Source of the DNA: an uncultured SAR116 cluster alpha proteobacterium
GTDB lineage: Bacteria > Pseudomonadota > Alphaproteobacteria > Puniceispirillales > Puniceispirillaceae
DNA length: 64,000 nucleotides
NCBI GenBank assembly: GCA_902520885.1
Contig: CABYPW010000010.1
Coordinates: 1 to 64,000 of the forward strand
Reading direction: 5' to 3'
Position numbers and translations under genes: made by a program. Under the pieces are notes generated by a model. The model worked only from the letters and a program-made list of their open reading frames with translations, had not been told where the DNA came from and made no database searches. Shown piece by piece: positions 50,566 through 60,529 of the stretch (position 1 is its first letter; each line of letters starts with the position of its first letter).

Positions 50566-51471
50566 TTATTTAATTTTATAATTAAATAAATGACAGAGGA
50601 TAGCTTTTTGTGTGTGGAGCCTATTTTCTGCCTCTTCAATAACCTTGCTTTGTGGACCATCAATAACGTCTTCGGTAACTTCATTACCTCTTATAGCAGG
50701 TAAACAATGCAGAAAAATGGCATCAGAATGAGCTAATTCGAAAAGTTTTGAGTTGACCTGATAGGGTTTTAGGTCCTTCAACCTAGTACCTTCCTCATCC
50801 CCCATAGATATCCAGACATCTGTTATCAAAACATCAGCATCAAGAGCCGCCTTATGACTATCTTCATAAAGATTAATTTGTGCTCCTGAGTCAGTAGCCA
50901 TTTTTATAAGCTTTTGATTCGGTTGGTAACCCTTTGGACTAGCTATACGCAAATTGAATTTAAATTTTGTAGCAGCGTCAATCCAACTTTTTAGGACATT
51001 ATTTGAATCTCCAAACCAAGAGATATTTAATCCTTCAATACAATTGAAGTTTTCTTGAATTGTCATAATATCTGCCATAATCTGACAAGGATGAGACACA
51101 TTAGTAAGTCCATTAATGATAGGGATTTCGGAATTTTCTTTAAACTCAAGGAGGGTTTTGTGAGATTGGGCACGAATCATTACAGCATCAACATACCTTG
51201 ACATAACCCTTGCCGTGTCACCAATAGTTTCCCCTCTAGATAGTTGCATATCATTTGAAGTTAGAACCAAAGGAGTTCCTCCAAGTTGTTTAATTCCAAC
51301 TTCAAATGATATTCTCGTCCTTGTAGAACTTTTTTCAAAAATCATTGCTATCGTTTTATTTAGCAAAGGAGTTGGTGAAATCAATCCAGATTTAATCTGA
51401 TGCGCTACAAATAGGATATCATTAAGTTGTTTAGTTTTATAATCCGCAATATCAATAAAATTTGCTGACAT
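50566..51471 (-). CDS. argF: Ornithine carbamoyltransferase
   Basis: Joins carbamoyl phosphate and ornithine to give citrulline in arginine synthesis. The carbamoyl phosphate site STRTRISFE and the HCLPAIRGNEVTEDV signature, plus SHPCQIMAD, identify it as OTC. The frame extends to 51525, but the ATG at 51471 has AAGGAAAA upstream and gives the usual 301 residues. argD lies directly upstream on the same strand, so argD-argF-hslO may be one operon. Confidence 0.96.
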   Translation of the reverse strand: MSANFIDIADYKTKQLNDILFVAHQIKSGLISPTPLLNKTIAMIFEKSSTRTRISFEVGIKQLGGTPLVLTSNDMQLSRGETIGDTARVMSRYVDAVMIRAQSHKTLLEFKENSEIPIINGLTNVSHPCQIMADIMTIQENFNCIEGLNISWFGDSNNVLKSWIDAATKFKFNLRIASPKGYQPNQKLIKMATDSGAQINLYEDSHKAALDADVLITDVWISMGDEEGTRLKDLKPYQVNSKLFELAHSDAIFLHCLPAIRGNEVTEDVIDGPQSKVIEEAENRLHTQKAILCHLFNYKIK

Positions 51472-51508
51472 GCATTTTTCCTTTAATTTTTTTAAATATT
51501 TAATGTTT

Positions 51509-52705
51509 CTAACTTGCTTCTTCAAAGCACTCTGTTAAGGCATCGCTAAATACATCAATCTCTTGTTTAGTAATAATAAGCGGAGGCAAAATACGGAGGG
51601 TATTTAGGCCTGCAGGAACAGTCAAAATTCCTCTTGTTCTTAAAGCGGTAGAGAGATCTGTAGCAGTTAAATTTTCAGTTAACCCAATACCACGCAAAAG
51701 ACCGAGACCCTTTAATTGGGATATAAACTTTGGATAAAGTACAAGTAATTTATTCAAACGATATTCTAAATAGGATGAAACATCTCGAACGTTTTGTAAG
51801 AAATCATCTTCCTCCAGAACGTCAAGAACACAATTTGCAACAGCCATAGCGAGCGGATTTCCACCAAAAGTAGAACCATGACTACCGGGTCCCATTGCAT
51901 TTCCAACTTCTTCTCTGGCAACAACTGCTCCAACTGGAAATCCACCACCAAGACCCTTGGCAAGAGCAACGATATCAGGCTGGACCCCTGATTGCTGAAA
52001 TGCAAAAAGAGTTCCTGTCCTTCCCATTCCTGTCTGAACTTCATCTGCAATAAGAAGTGCTCCAAATTCGTCAGCTGCTTCTCTCAAACCCTGTAAATAT
52101 GTCTCTGCAGCAACATTCACACCACCTTCCCCTTGAATAGGCTCAATCATAATTGCAGCAGTTTTATGATTAATAGCGTTCCTTAGCTCGTTCAGATTGC
52201 CAAATGAAACATGCTCAAAACCAGATACACTCTCCCCAAAACCTTCTCGATAAAGTGGGTTTGATGTGGCTGACAACATTCCTAATGTGCGACCATGAAA
52301 TGCTCCTTCAGCGCAAAGGATATTCGTTTTAACTACTTTGTTTCTTCGATATTGAAACCTCCGAGCCATTTTTACAGAAGCCTCATTAGCTTCTGCCCCA
52401 GAATTACAGAAAAAAACGTGGTCAAGCTTACAAGCCTTAGCAAGACGATAAGCAAGACGTTCTTGTTCTGGAATTCTGTAAAGATTAGAAGTATGCCAGA
52501 GCATTTTCGATTGTTTGTTAAGTGTTTCAATCAATTTTGGGTGACAGTGTCCAAGAGTATTTACGGCAATTCCAGATGCACAATCAAGAAACCTTTTATC
52601 GTCATCTGTTACAAGATAGCATCCTTCACCTTTAACAAAACTTAGATCGATTCTGCCATAGGTGGGCATACTTGAATCTTGGTAACTATGGGGTTGTTTT
52701 TCCAT
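51509..52705 (-). CDS. argD: Acetylornithine/succinyldiaminopimelate aminotransferase
   Basis: A class III aminotransferase that acts on N-acetylornithine in arginine synthesis and often on succinyl-DAP in lysine synthesis. The PLP lysine lies in ALAKGLGGGFPVGAV, and FCNSGAEANEASVKMAR, EPIQGEGGVN and LIADEVQTGMGRTG are present. Length 398 is normal. It stands upstream of argF with 37 bp between, which supports the arginine role. Confidence 0.95.
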   Translation of the reverse strand: MEKQPHSYQDSSMPTYGRIDLSFVKGEGCYLVTDDDKRFLDCASGIAVNTLGHCHPKLIETLNKQSKMLWHTSNLYRIPEQERLAYRLAKACKLDHVFFCNSGAEANEASVKMARRFQYRRNKVVKTNILCAEGAFHGRTLGMLSATSNPLYREGFGESVSGFEHVSFGNLNELRNAINHKTAAIMIEPIQGEGGVNVAAETYLQGLREAADEFGALLIADEVQTGMGRTGTLFAFQQSGVQPDIVALAKGLGGGFPVGAVVAREEVGNAMGPGSHGSTFGGNPLAMAVANCVLDVLEEDDFLQNVRDVSSYLEYRLNKLLVLYPKFISQLKGLGLLRGIGLTENLTATDLSTALRTRGILTVPAGLNTLRILPPLIITKQEIDVFSDALTECFEEAS

Positions 52706-52834
52706 GAAATTCTTATCCTAAATCAAAAATCAATATTAAATTGATTCCAATGGATGCAGATATGTCTTTTTGACTGGTATGCGATTTTTTTGACGCATTA
52801 TACGATAATTTGTCAAGGAATGTTTACAAAAACT

Positions 52835-53947
52835 TTATTTAAAATGCTTTGCCAATTTTAATCCTTGAGATTGGTAATTCGATACCGATTGCATTGCTCC
52901 ATATAAACTTTTAGGTGTTTCTAACATAGATTCGTATACTAAACGACAAACGATTTGATCTTGCTCAACTAAAAACGGAACGTCATGTGAGCGCACTTCA
53001 AGAACAGCCCTAGTTTTCCCAACGTCAAAAGAACCAAAACCAAAACCAGGATCAAAAAACCCCGCATAGTGGGCTCTAAATTCACCTACTCTAGTATCAT
53101 AAGGCCTCATTTCAGCCGCAAAATTTTCGGGTACACACACAAATTCTCGACTTGCTAGGATATAGAATTCATCTGGATTAAGGACCAAACCACCACCTAC
53201 CAAATCAGTTGTTGTAACAGCCTCCCAAAATCGAAGTTTATTTAATCTACCAACTTTATCTACGTCAATTAAACCCGCGTGTTTTCGAGCCCTCCATCCT
53301 ATAATGTCATCTTGTGATTCACTTTGTAAATTAACTGACAACCCAATACCATCATTAATTAAAGCTGAGACAGAAATATTGCCTTCAGACCTTACTAAAC
53401 CAAATTCCCGCTGAAGCACTATTAACTCGTCATCATCAATGACCTTTGAACCAGAACGAAGACGTACTTGAGACAAACGTGAGCCTTTTCTTACTAGCAC
53501 GGAAAAAGTGCGGGGTGATATTTCTGCGTAAAGAGGCCCTGAATAACCCTTATTAATTATTTCAAATTCACACGCATAATCTGTAATTAGCCTAGTAAAT
53601 ACATCTAGACGACCTGTAGAACTTTTTGGGTTAGCCATACCACTCAGATTATCTGGTAAATTCAAGCTTTCTTGCAGCTCAACCAGATAAACACATCCTT
53701 TTTCTAAAACAGCCTCTTTTGTTAAATCCAACTCGTGTAACGCAAACTTTTCTATTTTATCTGTCACCATTGACTCTGCACCTGGTAGAAAGGAAGCCTG
53801 GATTCTCCAAGCTTTACCACCCAAACGCAGGTCAAGACTAGCAGGTTGAATCTGCCCATGATCGAACGGAGTTGACGCCTTTATTACTTCCTGCTGAATA
53901 AGCGCAGACAAAGTTTGACCGGGCAAAACACCAGTAGATACATTCAT
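52835..53947 (-). CDS. Long-form 2'-deoxycytidine 5'-triphosphate deaminase
   Basis: A Dcd/dUTPase-fold enzyme of 370 residues, about twice the length of E. coli Dcd. The N-terminal copy has HGQIQPASLDLRLG, NPKSSTGRLDVFTRLITD and SGPLYAEISPRTF; the C-terminal copy has MRPYDTRVGEFRAHYAGFFDPGFGFG and LEVRSHDVPFLVEQDQIVCRLVYE. The two-copy arrangement is typical of alphaproteobacterial proteins with this annotation. It probably supplies dUTP for thymidylate synthesis. I chose the ATG at 53947 over the TTG at 53950. Confidence 0.88.
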   Translation of the reverse strand: MNVSTGVLPGQTLSALIQQEVIKASTPFDHGQIQPASLDLRLGGKAWRIQASFLPGAESMVTDKIEKFALHELDLTKEAVLEKGCVYLVELQESLNLPDNLSGMANPKSSTGRLDVFTRLITDYACEFEIINKGYSGPLYAEISPRTFSVLVRKGSRLSQVRLRSGSKVIDDDELIVLQREFGLVRSEGNISVSALINDGIGLSVNLQSESQDDIIGWRARKHAGLIDVDKVGRLNKLRFWEAVTTTDLVGGGLVLNPDEFYILASREFVCVPENFAAEMRPYDTRVGEFRAHYAGFFDPGFGFGSFDVGKTRAVLEVRSHDVPFLVEQDQIVCRLVYESMLETPKSLYGAMQSVSNYQSQGLKLAKHFK

Positions 53948-53977
53948 CAAACATTTATCCTTTTATATCTATTACGC

Positions 53978-54784
53978 TTACGATTTAAGTTTATACCCTG
54001 ACTCAAGGACATAATAGCTTGTAATAAATAAAGCCACATTTAAAATAACTAAAACAAACAATCCAAATAAGACTGAGCTATCACTAATGCCCAAAATGCC
54101 ATACCTAAATCCGTCTATAACTAAAAAAAACGGGTTAAAAATAGCAAATCGTTCAACCGTGTCAGGCAGTCTATCAATTGAATAAAATGTGCCAGACAAA
54201 AAAGATAACGGTTGAATTACAAAGTTTGTAATAGCAGCTAGTGAGTCAAACTTATTAGCCCAAATACCTGCTAAAATTCCCACGAGTGACATAGCACAAG
54301 AGCCAAGCAATAGAAATGCTGTTCCTACTACTATATGATGAGGAAAACCTATGTTACCAATGAAAGAAAGTATTGTTATACTTATTATGCCAACGAACAC
54401 CCCTCGTGTTATACCTCCAAACAAAAAGGCAACTAGTAATTCAAATGAACCTAGAGGCGGCATTAAGATATCAACTATGTTTCCTTGCACTTTGCCAATA
54501 ATAATTGAAGAGGAAGTATTAGCGAACGCATTTTGAAGAACTGCCATCATAGCTAACCCAGGAGCGAGAAATTGCATATAAGTTGCATCTTCAAAAGCAC
54601 TTGTTCTTCCCTCTAATGCAAGCGTAAAAACGAGCATAAAGAGCGCAGATGTTACAACTGGGGCTACGAGCGTCTGCAATGAAACCTTCATGAAACGATG
54701 AACTTCTTTGCAGTATAAGGTATACATGCCACGCCAATTTATTATACCTATTTTTACCGGTCTCGTAAAATGTTTAACTTTCAT
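53978..54784 (-). CDS. ABC-2 type transporter permease
   Basis: An inner-membrane permease with about six membrane segments. TLVAPVVTSALFMLVFTLAL, LAPGLAMMAVLQNAFANTSSSIIIGKVQGNIVDILMPPLGSFE and QPLSFLSGTFYSIDRLPD are typical of the NodJ/YadH-like ABC-2 family. The ATG at 54784 is preferred over the upstream frame start, with GGGAAACGG before it. No ATP-binding partner is adjacent, so it must be encoded elsewhere. The substrate is unknown. Confidence 0.87.
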   Translation of the reverse strand: MKVKHFTRPVKIGIINWRGMYTLYCKEVHRFMKVSLQTLVAPVVTSALFMLVFTLALEGRTSAFEDATYMQFLAPGLAMMAVLQNAFANTSSSIIIGKVQGNIVDILMPPLGSFELLVAFLFGGITRGVFVGIISITILSFIGNIGFPHHIVVGTAFLLLGSCAMSLVGILAGIWANKFDSLAAITNFVIQPLSFLSGTFYSIDRLPDTVERFAIFNPFFLVIDGFRYGILGISDSSVLFGLFVLVILNVALFITSYYVLESGYKLKS

Positions 54785-54859
54785 ACCGTTTCCCGTGATC
54801 TTGCAAAAAAAATGCAACTTAACTTTACAAACTTAACAGGACGGTTTTAGATTGAACTT

Positions 54860-55435
54860 ATGAAAAATGCAAATATCAATAGAGTACCAAAGAAAAAAAA
54901 TAGCAAAAATCAGACAGGTGGAGTTTGCCAAAAAAATCTCAAGAATAAAGCCATGAATTATCTTAGCAAATATGCAAGCACAGAAGAAAAACTTAAGCAA
55001 ATACTTGCAAAATATTGTAAAAGAAAATGGCCCCAGGCAACAATTCAAGATTCTGCAGAACATATTAATGAAACTGTAAAATGGTGTTTTAAGAATGGAT
55101 ATGTAAACGATTATGATTATATGATTATGAAAATAAATTCTGGAAGATTAAAGGGACAGTCAGCCACATTAATTAAACGAAAACTTTTACAAGCTGGGCT
55201 ATCAAAAAATATCGTTTTAAAAGCATTTACGGAAGATGAAAATCATTTTGAAAATGAATTTAAAGCTGCGCTAGTTTTGGCTAAAAAAAAGCGGGTAGGC
55301 CCGTTCTCATTAAAGCCAACCAATGACAAGTCTGAAAGAAAACGTCAAATAGCACGCTTAGCTAGAGCAGGATTCAGTTACGAAATATGTAAAAATGTAT
55401 TTGACTATTCTATTGAATCAAAAGCAAACTTGTGA
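54860..55435 (+). CDS. recX: RecX regulatory protein
   Basis: RecX controls RecA filament growth in recombination and the SOS response. The homology region AMNYLSKYASTEEKLKQILAKYCKR, NGYVNDYDYMIMKINSGRLKGQSATLIKRKLLQAGLSKNIV and RQIARLARAGFSYEICKNVF shows the three helical repeats. The N-terminal 30 residues are basic and low in complexity. recA is not nearby. The gene is divergent from the ABC permease and 63 bp from acs. Sequence similarity is loose, so confidence is moderate. Confidence 0.85.
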   Translation: MKNANINRVPKKKNSKNQTGGVCQKNLKNKAMNYLSKYASTEEKLKQILAKYCKRKWPQATIQDSAEHINETVKWCFKNGYVNDYDYMIMKINSGRLKGQSATLIKRKLLQAGLSKNIVLKAFTEDENHFENEFKAALVLAKKKRVGPFSLKPTNDKSERKRQIARLARAGFSYEICKNVFDYSIESKANL

Positions 55436-55498
55436 TCATTGATTTTAAAGGTAACAGATTATTTTTGACATTTATCCACTAAGGAGTATGCAACTATC

Positions 55499-57439
55499 AT
55501 GAGCGAAGATTTAGTTTTTGAACCCTCTGATGAACTAAAAAAATCAAGCCATATTTCCAAGAATGATTATGATAGACTATATCAAGAATCTATTCTACAA
55601 CCCGAACAATTTTGGAGAGAGCATGGAAAACGAATTGATTGGATAAAACCATATCAAACTGTTTCAAACGTCTCATACAACAAACCTGGTGTATCTATCA
55701 AATGGTTTGAAGACGGAGTATTAAATGCATCTGCCAATTGTCTAGATAGACATTTAGAGACAAAAGGAAAACAAACAGCAATTATCTGGGAAGGAGATGA
55801 TCCTACTCAGTCCAAGCATATATCATATGAAACACTCTATGAAGAAGTGTGTAAATTTTCAAATGTATTAAAATTTAATGGTGTTAAAAAAGGTGATAGA
55901 GTTACCATATATTTACCTATGATCCCAGAAGCAGCTGTTGCAATGCTAGCTTGCGCGAGAATTGGCGCTGTTCATTCTGTTGTCTTTGGAGGATTTTCAC
56001 CCGATGCACTGGCAGGTAGAATTACAGATTGTGACTCAACCTGCATTATTACTTCAGATGAAGGTGTAAGAGGCGGTAAATCTATCCCTCTTAAGCAAAA
56101 TGTAGATGATGCTTTAGTAAACTGTCCAAATTGCACCACTTGCATTGTTATAAAAAGAACGGGAGGATCAATTTCTTGGGATACCGATAGAGATATTTGG
56201 TATCATGAGGCAATGGAAAATGCATCTATCTTATGTCCACCAGAGGAGATGTCAGCAGAAGACCCTTTGTTTATTCTATATACATCTGGTTCTACTGGAA
56301 AACCAAAAGGGGTCTTGCACACAACCGGGGGATATATGGTTTATGCCTCGATGACACACCAATATGTATTTGATTATCAAGAGGGTGATGTTTATTGGTG
56401 TACAGCAGATGTGGGCTGGGTAACAGGTCATAGCTATATATTATATGGGCCCCTTGCAAATGGAGCAATTACACTAATGTTTGAAGGTGTCCCTACATAT
56501 CCTGATAGCAGCAGATTTTGGTATGTGGTTGAAAAACACAAAGTGTCAATTTTCTATACTGCACCCACTGCCATAAGGGCACTAATGCGTGATGGAGATG
56601 AACCCGTTAAAAAACATAATCGTTCGTCCTTGCGATTACTAGGAAGTGTAGGCGAGCCAATTAATCCGGAAGCCTGGATGTGGTATCATAAAGTTGTTGG
56701 TGAATCGAAATGCCCCATCGTAGATACATGGTGGCAAACTGAAACTGGTGGGATATTAATTACTCCGCTGCCTGGTGCAATTCCAACTAAACCAGGCGCT
56801 GCAACTAAACCCTTTTTTGGTATACAACCTGTAATAGTTGATGAAGGAAATAATGAACTCGTTGGGGAGGCTGAAGGAAATTTATGCATCAATAAAAGCT
56901 GGCCAGGACAAATGAGAACCGTTTATGGAGACCACGAACGTTTCGAGGAAACATATTTTTCAACATTCAAAGGCCGCTATTTTAGCGGAGATGGCGCAAA
57001 GCGTGATAAAGATGGATATTTTTGGATAACTGGAAGAGTCGATGATGTATTAAATGTATCAGGACATCGCATGGGTACAGCTGAAGTGGAATCTGCGCTG
57101 GTATCTCATGAAAGTGTCGCAGAAGCTGCTGTTGTTGGCTATCCTCATGAATTAAAAGGGCAGGGGATTTATGCTTATGTGACTTTAGTAGCAGGGATAA
57201 AAAGTAATGATGCACTCGAAAAAGATCTTAAGCTCTGGGTAAGAAAGGAAATTGGTGCTATAGCAACACCTGATTTAATCCAATTTTCACCTTCACTCCC
57301 AAAAACAAGATCTGGAAAAATTATGCGACGCATTTTAAGAAAAATTGCTGCCAATGATTTTGAAGAGCTAGGAGATACATCAACACTTGCTGACCCATCT
57401 GTTGTTGAAGACTTAATCAACAATAGAGAAAATAAGTGA
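55499..57439 (+). CDS. acsA: Acetyl-CoA synthetase
   Basis: Activates acetate to acetyl-CoA through an acetyl-AMP intermediate. The AMP-binding signature [15 protein letters not shown], the motif [15 protein letters not shown] and the C-terminal [17 protein letters not shown], whose lysine is a site of regulatory acetylation, are all present. An N-terminal Acs domain begins near residue 32. Length 646 is standard. A candidate ribosome site AAGGAG lies before the ATG. No acetate permease or acetyltransferase gene is nearby. Confidence 0.97.
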   Translation: MSEDLVFEPSDELKKSSHISKNDYDRLYQESILQPEQFWREHGKRIDWIKPYQTVSNVSYNKPGVSIKWFEDGVLNASANCLDRHLETKGKQTAIIWEGDDPTQSKHISYETLYEEVCKFSNVLKFNGVKKGDRVTIYLPMIPEAAVAMLACARIGAVHSVVFGGFSPDALAGRITDCDSTCIITSDEGVRGGKSIPLKQNVDDALVNCPNCTTCIVIKRTGGSISWDTDRDIWYHEAMENASILCPPEEMSAEDPLFILYTSGSTGKPKGVLHTTGGYMVYASMTHQYVFDYQEGDVYWCTADVGWVTGHSYILYGPLANGAITLMFEGVPTYPDSSRFWYVVEKHKVSIFYTAPTAIRALMRDGDEPVKKHNRSSLRLLGSVGEPINPEAWMWYHKVVGESKCPIVDTWWQTETGGILITPLPGAIPTKPGAATKPFFGIQPVIVDEGNNELVGEAEGNLCINKSWPGQMRTVYGDHERFEETYFSTFKGRYFSGDGAKRDKDGYFWITGRVDDVLNVSGHRMGTAEVESALVSHESVAEAAVVGYPHELKGQGIYAYVTLVAGIKSNDALEKDLKLWVRKEIGAIATPDLIQFSPSLPKTRSGKIMRRILRKIAANDFEELGDTSTLADPSVVEDLINNRENK

Positions 57440-57588
57440 CTAATTATCTAAAACCATTGATTGACATGACTCATTTTAATTCCCATATCTTCTCAGTCTT
57501 TAATTGAGATTGTCTATGATAGTATCTTGCAAAGCATATTTTCGATAATACCTGTAAACACAGAATCGTGAAAGAATTATAGAGCCTT

Positions 57589-57867
57589 ATGAATTCAATT
57601 CTTAATTTAATTAATAGCATTGTAGATTTATACTGCTTCACACTTATTGCATATGTTGTAATAAGCTGGCTGGTAGCCTTCAATATAATTAATCCATGGC
57701 AACCAATTGTGCGCTCCTTGTATACTGGGCTATCAAGATTACATGACCCTCTACTAGATTGGATACGTTCTGTTGTTCCAAATTTTGGGGGCTTGGATAT
57801 AAGCCCCGTGATTTTGCTGCTTGCTATTCAGTTTGCCCGAAATTTATTATTTGAATTGCTTTTATAG
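57589..57867 (+). CDS. YggT family membrane protein
   Basis: A 92-residue protein with two membrane segments, around residues 6-34 and 62-90. VISWLVAFNIINPWQPIVRSLY, the RLHDPLLDWIRSVVPNFGGLDISPVILLLAIQFAR sequence and its PNFGGLD motif are diagnostic of YggT, a family linked to cell division and shape or osmotic tolerance in some bacteria. It stands between acs and folD on the same strand. A possible -35 TTGACA at 57461-57466 lies upstream. Confidence 0.9.
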   Translation: MNSILNLINSIVDLYCFTLIAYVVISWLVAFNIINPWQPIVRSLYTGLSRLHDPLLDWIRSVVPNFGGLDISPVILLLAIQFARNLLFELLL

Positions 57868-57963
57868 CAAAAGCTTTTCCCGGTCTTGTGTTTTTAGTTG
57901 AACGAGATTAATCATTGATTCGTTATCATTGGCATTCGTATACTAAAAATAAGTTGGTGAATT

Positions 57964-58866
57964 ATGGGTTTAAAAAAAGCTACTATTATAGATGGTAAGG
58001 AATTTTCCAGTCGAACAAACCAATCTCTCCTTCCTTATGTGGAATTAATCGTGGAAAAAATAGGAAGGCCGCCAGCATTAGCCGTTATCCTTGTTGGAAA
58101 AGATGCTGCAAGCCATGTGTATGTTAGAAATAAAGTCAAACATACAAAAGATACGGGCATGATTTCAATTGAGCATCAACTTTCAGCAGAAACAAGTGAG
58201 AAAACTCTTTTGTCTCTAATTAATACACTAAACAAAGATGATCAAATTGATGGAATATTAGTACAACTTCCATTACCTAAGCACATAAATGAGAACTCAG
58301 TAATACAAACTATCAATCCTGAAAAAGATGTTGATGGTTTTCATGTTATCAATGCAGGAAAGCTTGCAACTGGTCAGAAAGGATTAGTTCCATGCACTCC
58401 CCTTGGATGCTTATTGTTATTGCAAAACACAATTGGAGATTTATCTGGATTGCATGCTGTAATTGTTGGTCGTTCAAATATTGTCGGAAAACCTTTGGCT
58501 CAATTATTACTAGCCGAAAATACTTCAGTTACAATTGTCCACTCTAAAACAAAAAATATCACTGAAATTACATCAAAGGCTGATATATTGATTGCAGCTG
58601 TTGGGCGTGCTGAAATTGTAAAATCAAACTGGATAAAACCAGGTGCCTGCGTCATTGATGTGGGGATCAATAGGATAGAAACCCAAGAAAAAGAAACCGG
58701 GAAATATCGAATTGTAGGGGATGTAGATTTTTCACAAGTTAGCGAAAAAGCAAGTTTTATTACACCTGTTCCGGGTGGGGTGGGTCCAATGACCATTAGC
58801 TGCCTACTCAGAAATACAGTCATAGCCACGGCAAAGCGCAAAGGGGTTGAGATCAAAATCAAATAA
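57964..58866 (+). CDS. folD: Bifunctional methylenetetrahydrofolate dehydrogenase/cyclohydrolase
   Basis: FolD converts 5,10-methylene-THF to 10-formyl-THF in one-carbon metabolism. The motif YVRNKVKHTKDTGM contains the catalytic lysine. GILVQLPLPKHI, KDVDGFHVINAG, the NADP-binding VIVGRSNIVGKPLAQLLL and PVPGGVGPMTISCLL are present. Length 300 is normal. It follows yggT by 96 bp. Confidence 0.97.
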   Translation: MGLKKATIIDGKEFSSRTNQSLLPYVELIVEKIGRPPALAVILVGKDAASHVYVRNKVKHTKDTGMISIEHQLSAETSEKTLLSLINTLNKDDQIDGILVQLPLPKHINENSVIQTINPEKDVDGFHVINAGKLATGQKGLVPCTPLGCLLLLQNTIGDLSGLHAVIVGRSNIVGKPLAQLLLAENTSVTIVHSKTKNITEITSKADILIAAVGRAEIVKSNWIKPGACVIDVGINRIETQEKETGKYRIVGDVDFSQVSEKASFITPVPGGVGPMTISCLLRNTVIATAKRKGVEIKIK

Positions 58867-58910
58867 TCCATCTTTGTATATGGAAAATATTTTTAATGTA
58901 GAGGTAAATT

Positions 58911-59102
58911 ATGGGCTGGAAAATGGTTTTAATTGCTCTTGCTATGCTTTCTGTAGCCGGTATTTTATTATGGGGCATAATTACAATGGCAAGGGGCGGA
59001 GAGTATAATAAGAAAAATTCCAATAAAATAATGCGGTATAGAATTGTTTTTCAGGCTGCCGCCTTATTTATCTTCTTGGGCTTGTTATTAATTCGTGACT
59101 GA
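58911..59102 (+). CDS. Small HIG1-like twin transmembrane protein
   Basis: A 63-residue protein with two membrane helices (residues 3-26 and 45-61) joined by a polar loop (ARGGEYNKKNSNKIMRYRIVFQ). The pattern of a loop followed by RYRIVFQAAALFIF resembles the HIG1 domain. Bacterial relatives often lie beside a cobalamin adenosyltransferase gene and etfBA, as here. In mitochondria HIG1 proteins support respiratory supercomplexes; extension to this protein is inference. Confidence 0.8.
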   Translation: MGWKMVLIALAMLSVAGILLWGIITMARGGEYNKKNSNKIMRYRIVFQAAALFIFLGLLLIRD

Positions 59103-59122
59103 TTTTTTAAGAGGTATTTAAG

Positions 59123-59698
59123 TTGGTAAAACTAAACAAAATATATACTCGAACTGGTGATGATGGACAAACGGTGCTTGTAAACGGCCAACGTGTTGCA
59201 AAACATGCCAAGCGTCCAGTAGCTTTTGGTGAGGTAGATGAACTAAATTCCGTCATCGGCATAGCCCGTAATTTTGCAGATATTGCCGGTATTGATGATA
59301 TGCTTGCTAGAATACAAAATGACTTGTTTGATTTAGGCGCAGATTTGGCGACACCCGAGATGGATGATAATGTTTCATGCTTAAGAATCACCGAAAAACA
59401 AGTTAAAAGAATAGAACATGAGATAGATATGTTAAATGAAAACTTGTCAGACTTGTCTTCGTTTATTTTGCCGGGGGGCAGTTCTCTCTCAAGCTGGTTG
59501 CACTTCGCACGCACAGTTGCAAGAAGGGCAGAAAGGGAGATTGCTGCACTTTCTGCTGAAGAGCCAATTAATAAATTTGCAATGCATTTTATTAATCGGC
59601 TTTCAGACCATTTATTTGTATTAGCTAGGGTTGCTAATCAAAATGGCAAAAATGATGTTTTGTGGGTGCCTGGCGCGCAAACCGGTAAACAAAAATAA
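59123..59698 (+). CDS. PduO-type cob(I)alamin adenosyltransferase
   Basis: Attaches the adenosyl group to reduced cobalamin, giving coenzyme B12. The N-terminus has the ATP-binding KIYTRTGDDGQTVL. FGEVDELNSVIG, SSLSSWLHFARTVARRAEREI and HFINRLSDHLFVLAR are typical of the MMAB/PduO family. The start is TTG at 59123, with AAGAGG about ten bases upstream. Length 191 is normal. It lies 20 bp from the small membrane protein gene and fits the B12 genes cobST elsewhere in the window. Confidence 0.93.
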   Translation: MVKLNKIYTRTGDDGQTVLVNGQRVAKHAKRPVAFGEVDELNSVIGIARNFADIAGIDDMLARIQNDLFDLGADLATPEMDDNVSCLRITEKQVKRIEHEIDMLNENLSDLSSFILPGGSSLSSWLHFARTVARRAEREIAALSAEEPINKFAMHFINRLSDHLFVLARVANQNGKNDVLWVPGAQTGKQK

Positions 59699-59779
59699 AA
59701 ACCTTGTTGAAACATTAGGGGAAATTAGTAAATCTCATTTAAATAAAATAAAATCCCAAAAAATAAAAAGGATAAAAAA

Positions 59780-60529
59780 ATGAAAATTTTGGTGCCTGTC
59801 AAACGGGTAATTGATTACAACGTCAAAGTAAGAGTAAAACAGGATCAAACTGGTGTTGAGCTGGATAATGTCAAAATGGCAATGAACCCCTTTGATGAAA
59901 TTGCCGTAGAACAAGCGCTCCGTATAAAAGAAGCAGGTGACGCAGATGAAATCGTAATTGTCTCAATTGGTCCCACTCAATCACAGGAAACCATAAGAAC
60001 AGGTCTTGCAATGGGCGCAGACAGAGGCATTTATATTAATGCTCCTCAAGAGACAGAGCCTCTAAGTGTAGCAAAATTACTTGCAAGTGTAGCTGAGAGA
60101 GAAAAGCCTGGATTAATTATGTGCGGAAAACAGGCAATCGACGATGACAACAACCAAACTGGTCAAATGACTGCCGCCATTCTTGGATGGTCGCAAGCTA
60201 CTTTTGCATCATCTGTTTCCTTGAATAAAGGTAATGCAAAAGTTGTTCGTGAAATTGATGGGGGACTTGAAACGATTAATGTAAAACTGCCTGCAGTTAT
60301 CACTGTAGATTTACGTTTAAATGAGCCAAGATATGCATCCCTTCCGAATATAATGAAGGCAAAAAAGAAACCAATTGATACTTTGACTACGGAAGAGCTT
60401 AATGTTGACGTAAAATCTCGTTTATCCATAATAAAAATAGAAGAACCATCTACAAGAGAGGCTGGTATTAAGGTTAACTCAGTAGAAGAACTCGTTGAAA
60501 AACTCCAAGCAGAAGCAAAGGTGATATAA
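59780..60529 (+). CDS. etfB: Electron transfer flavoprotein subunit beta
   Basis: The AMP-binding half of the ETF dimer that carries electrons from acyl-CoA and other dehydrogenases to the quinone pool. [39 protein letters not shown], the [15 protein letters not shown] stretch and a C-terminal recognition loop [23 protein letters not shown] are typical. An AAGGA ribosome site precedes the ATG. It overlaps etfA by one base, showing translational coupling. Confidence 0.98.
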   Translation: MKILVPVKRVIDYNVKVRVKQDQTGVELDNVKMAMNPFDEIAVEQALRIKEAGDADEIVIVSIGPTQSQETIRTGLAMGADRGIYINAPQETEPLSVAKLLASVAEREKPGLIMCGKQAIDDDNNQTGQMTAAILGWSQATFASSVSLNKGNAKVVREIDGGLETINVKLPAVITVDLRLNEPRYASLPNIMKAKKKPIDTLTTEELNVDVKSRLSIIKIEEPSTREAGIKVNSVEELVEKLQAEAKVI

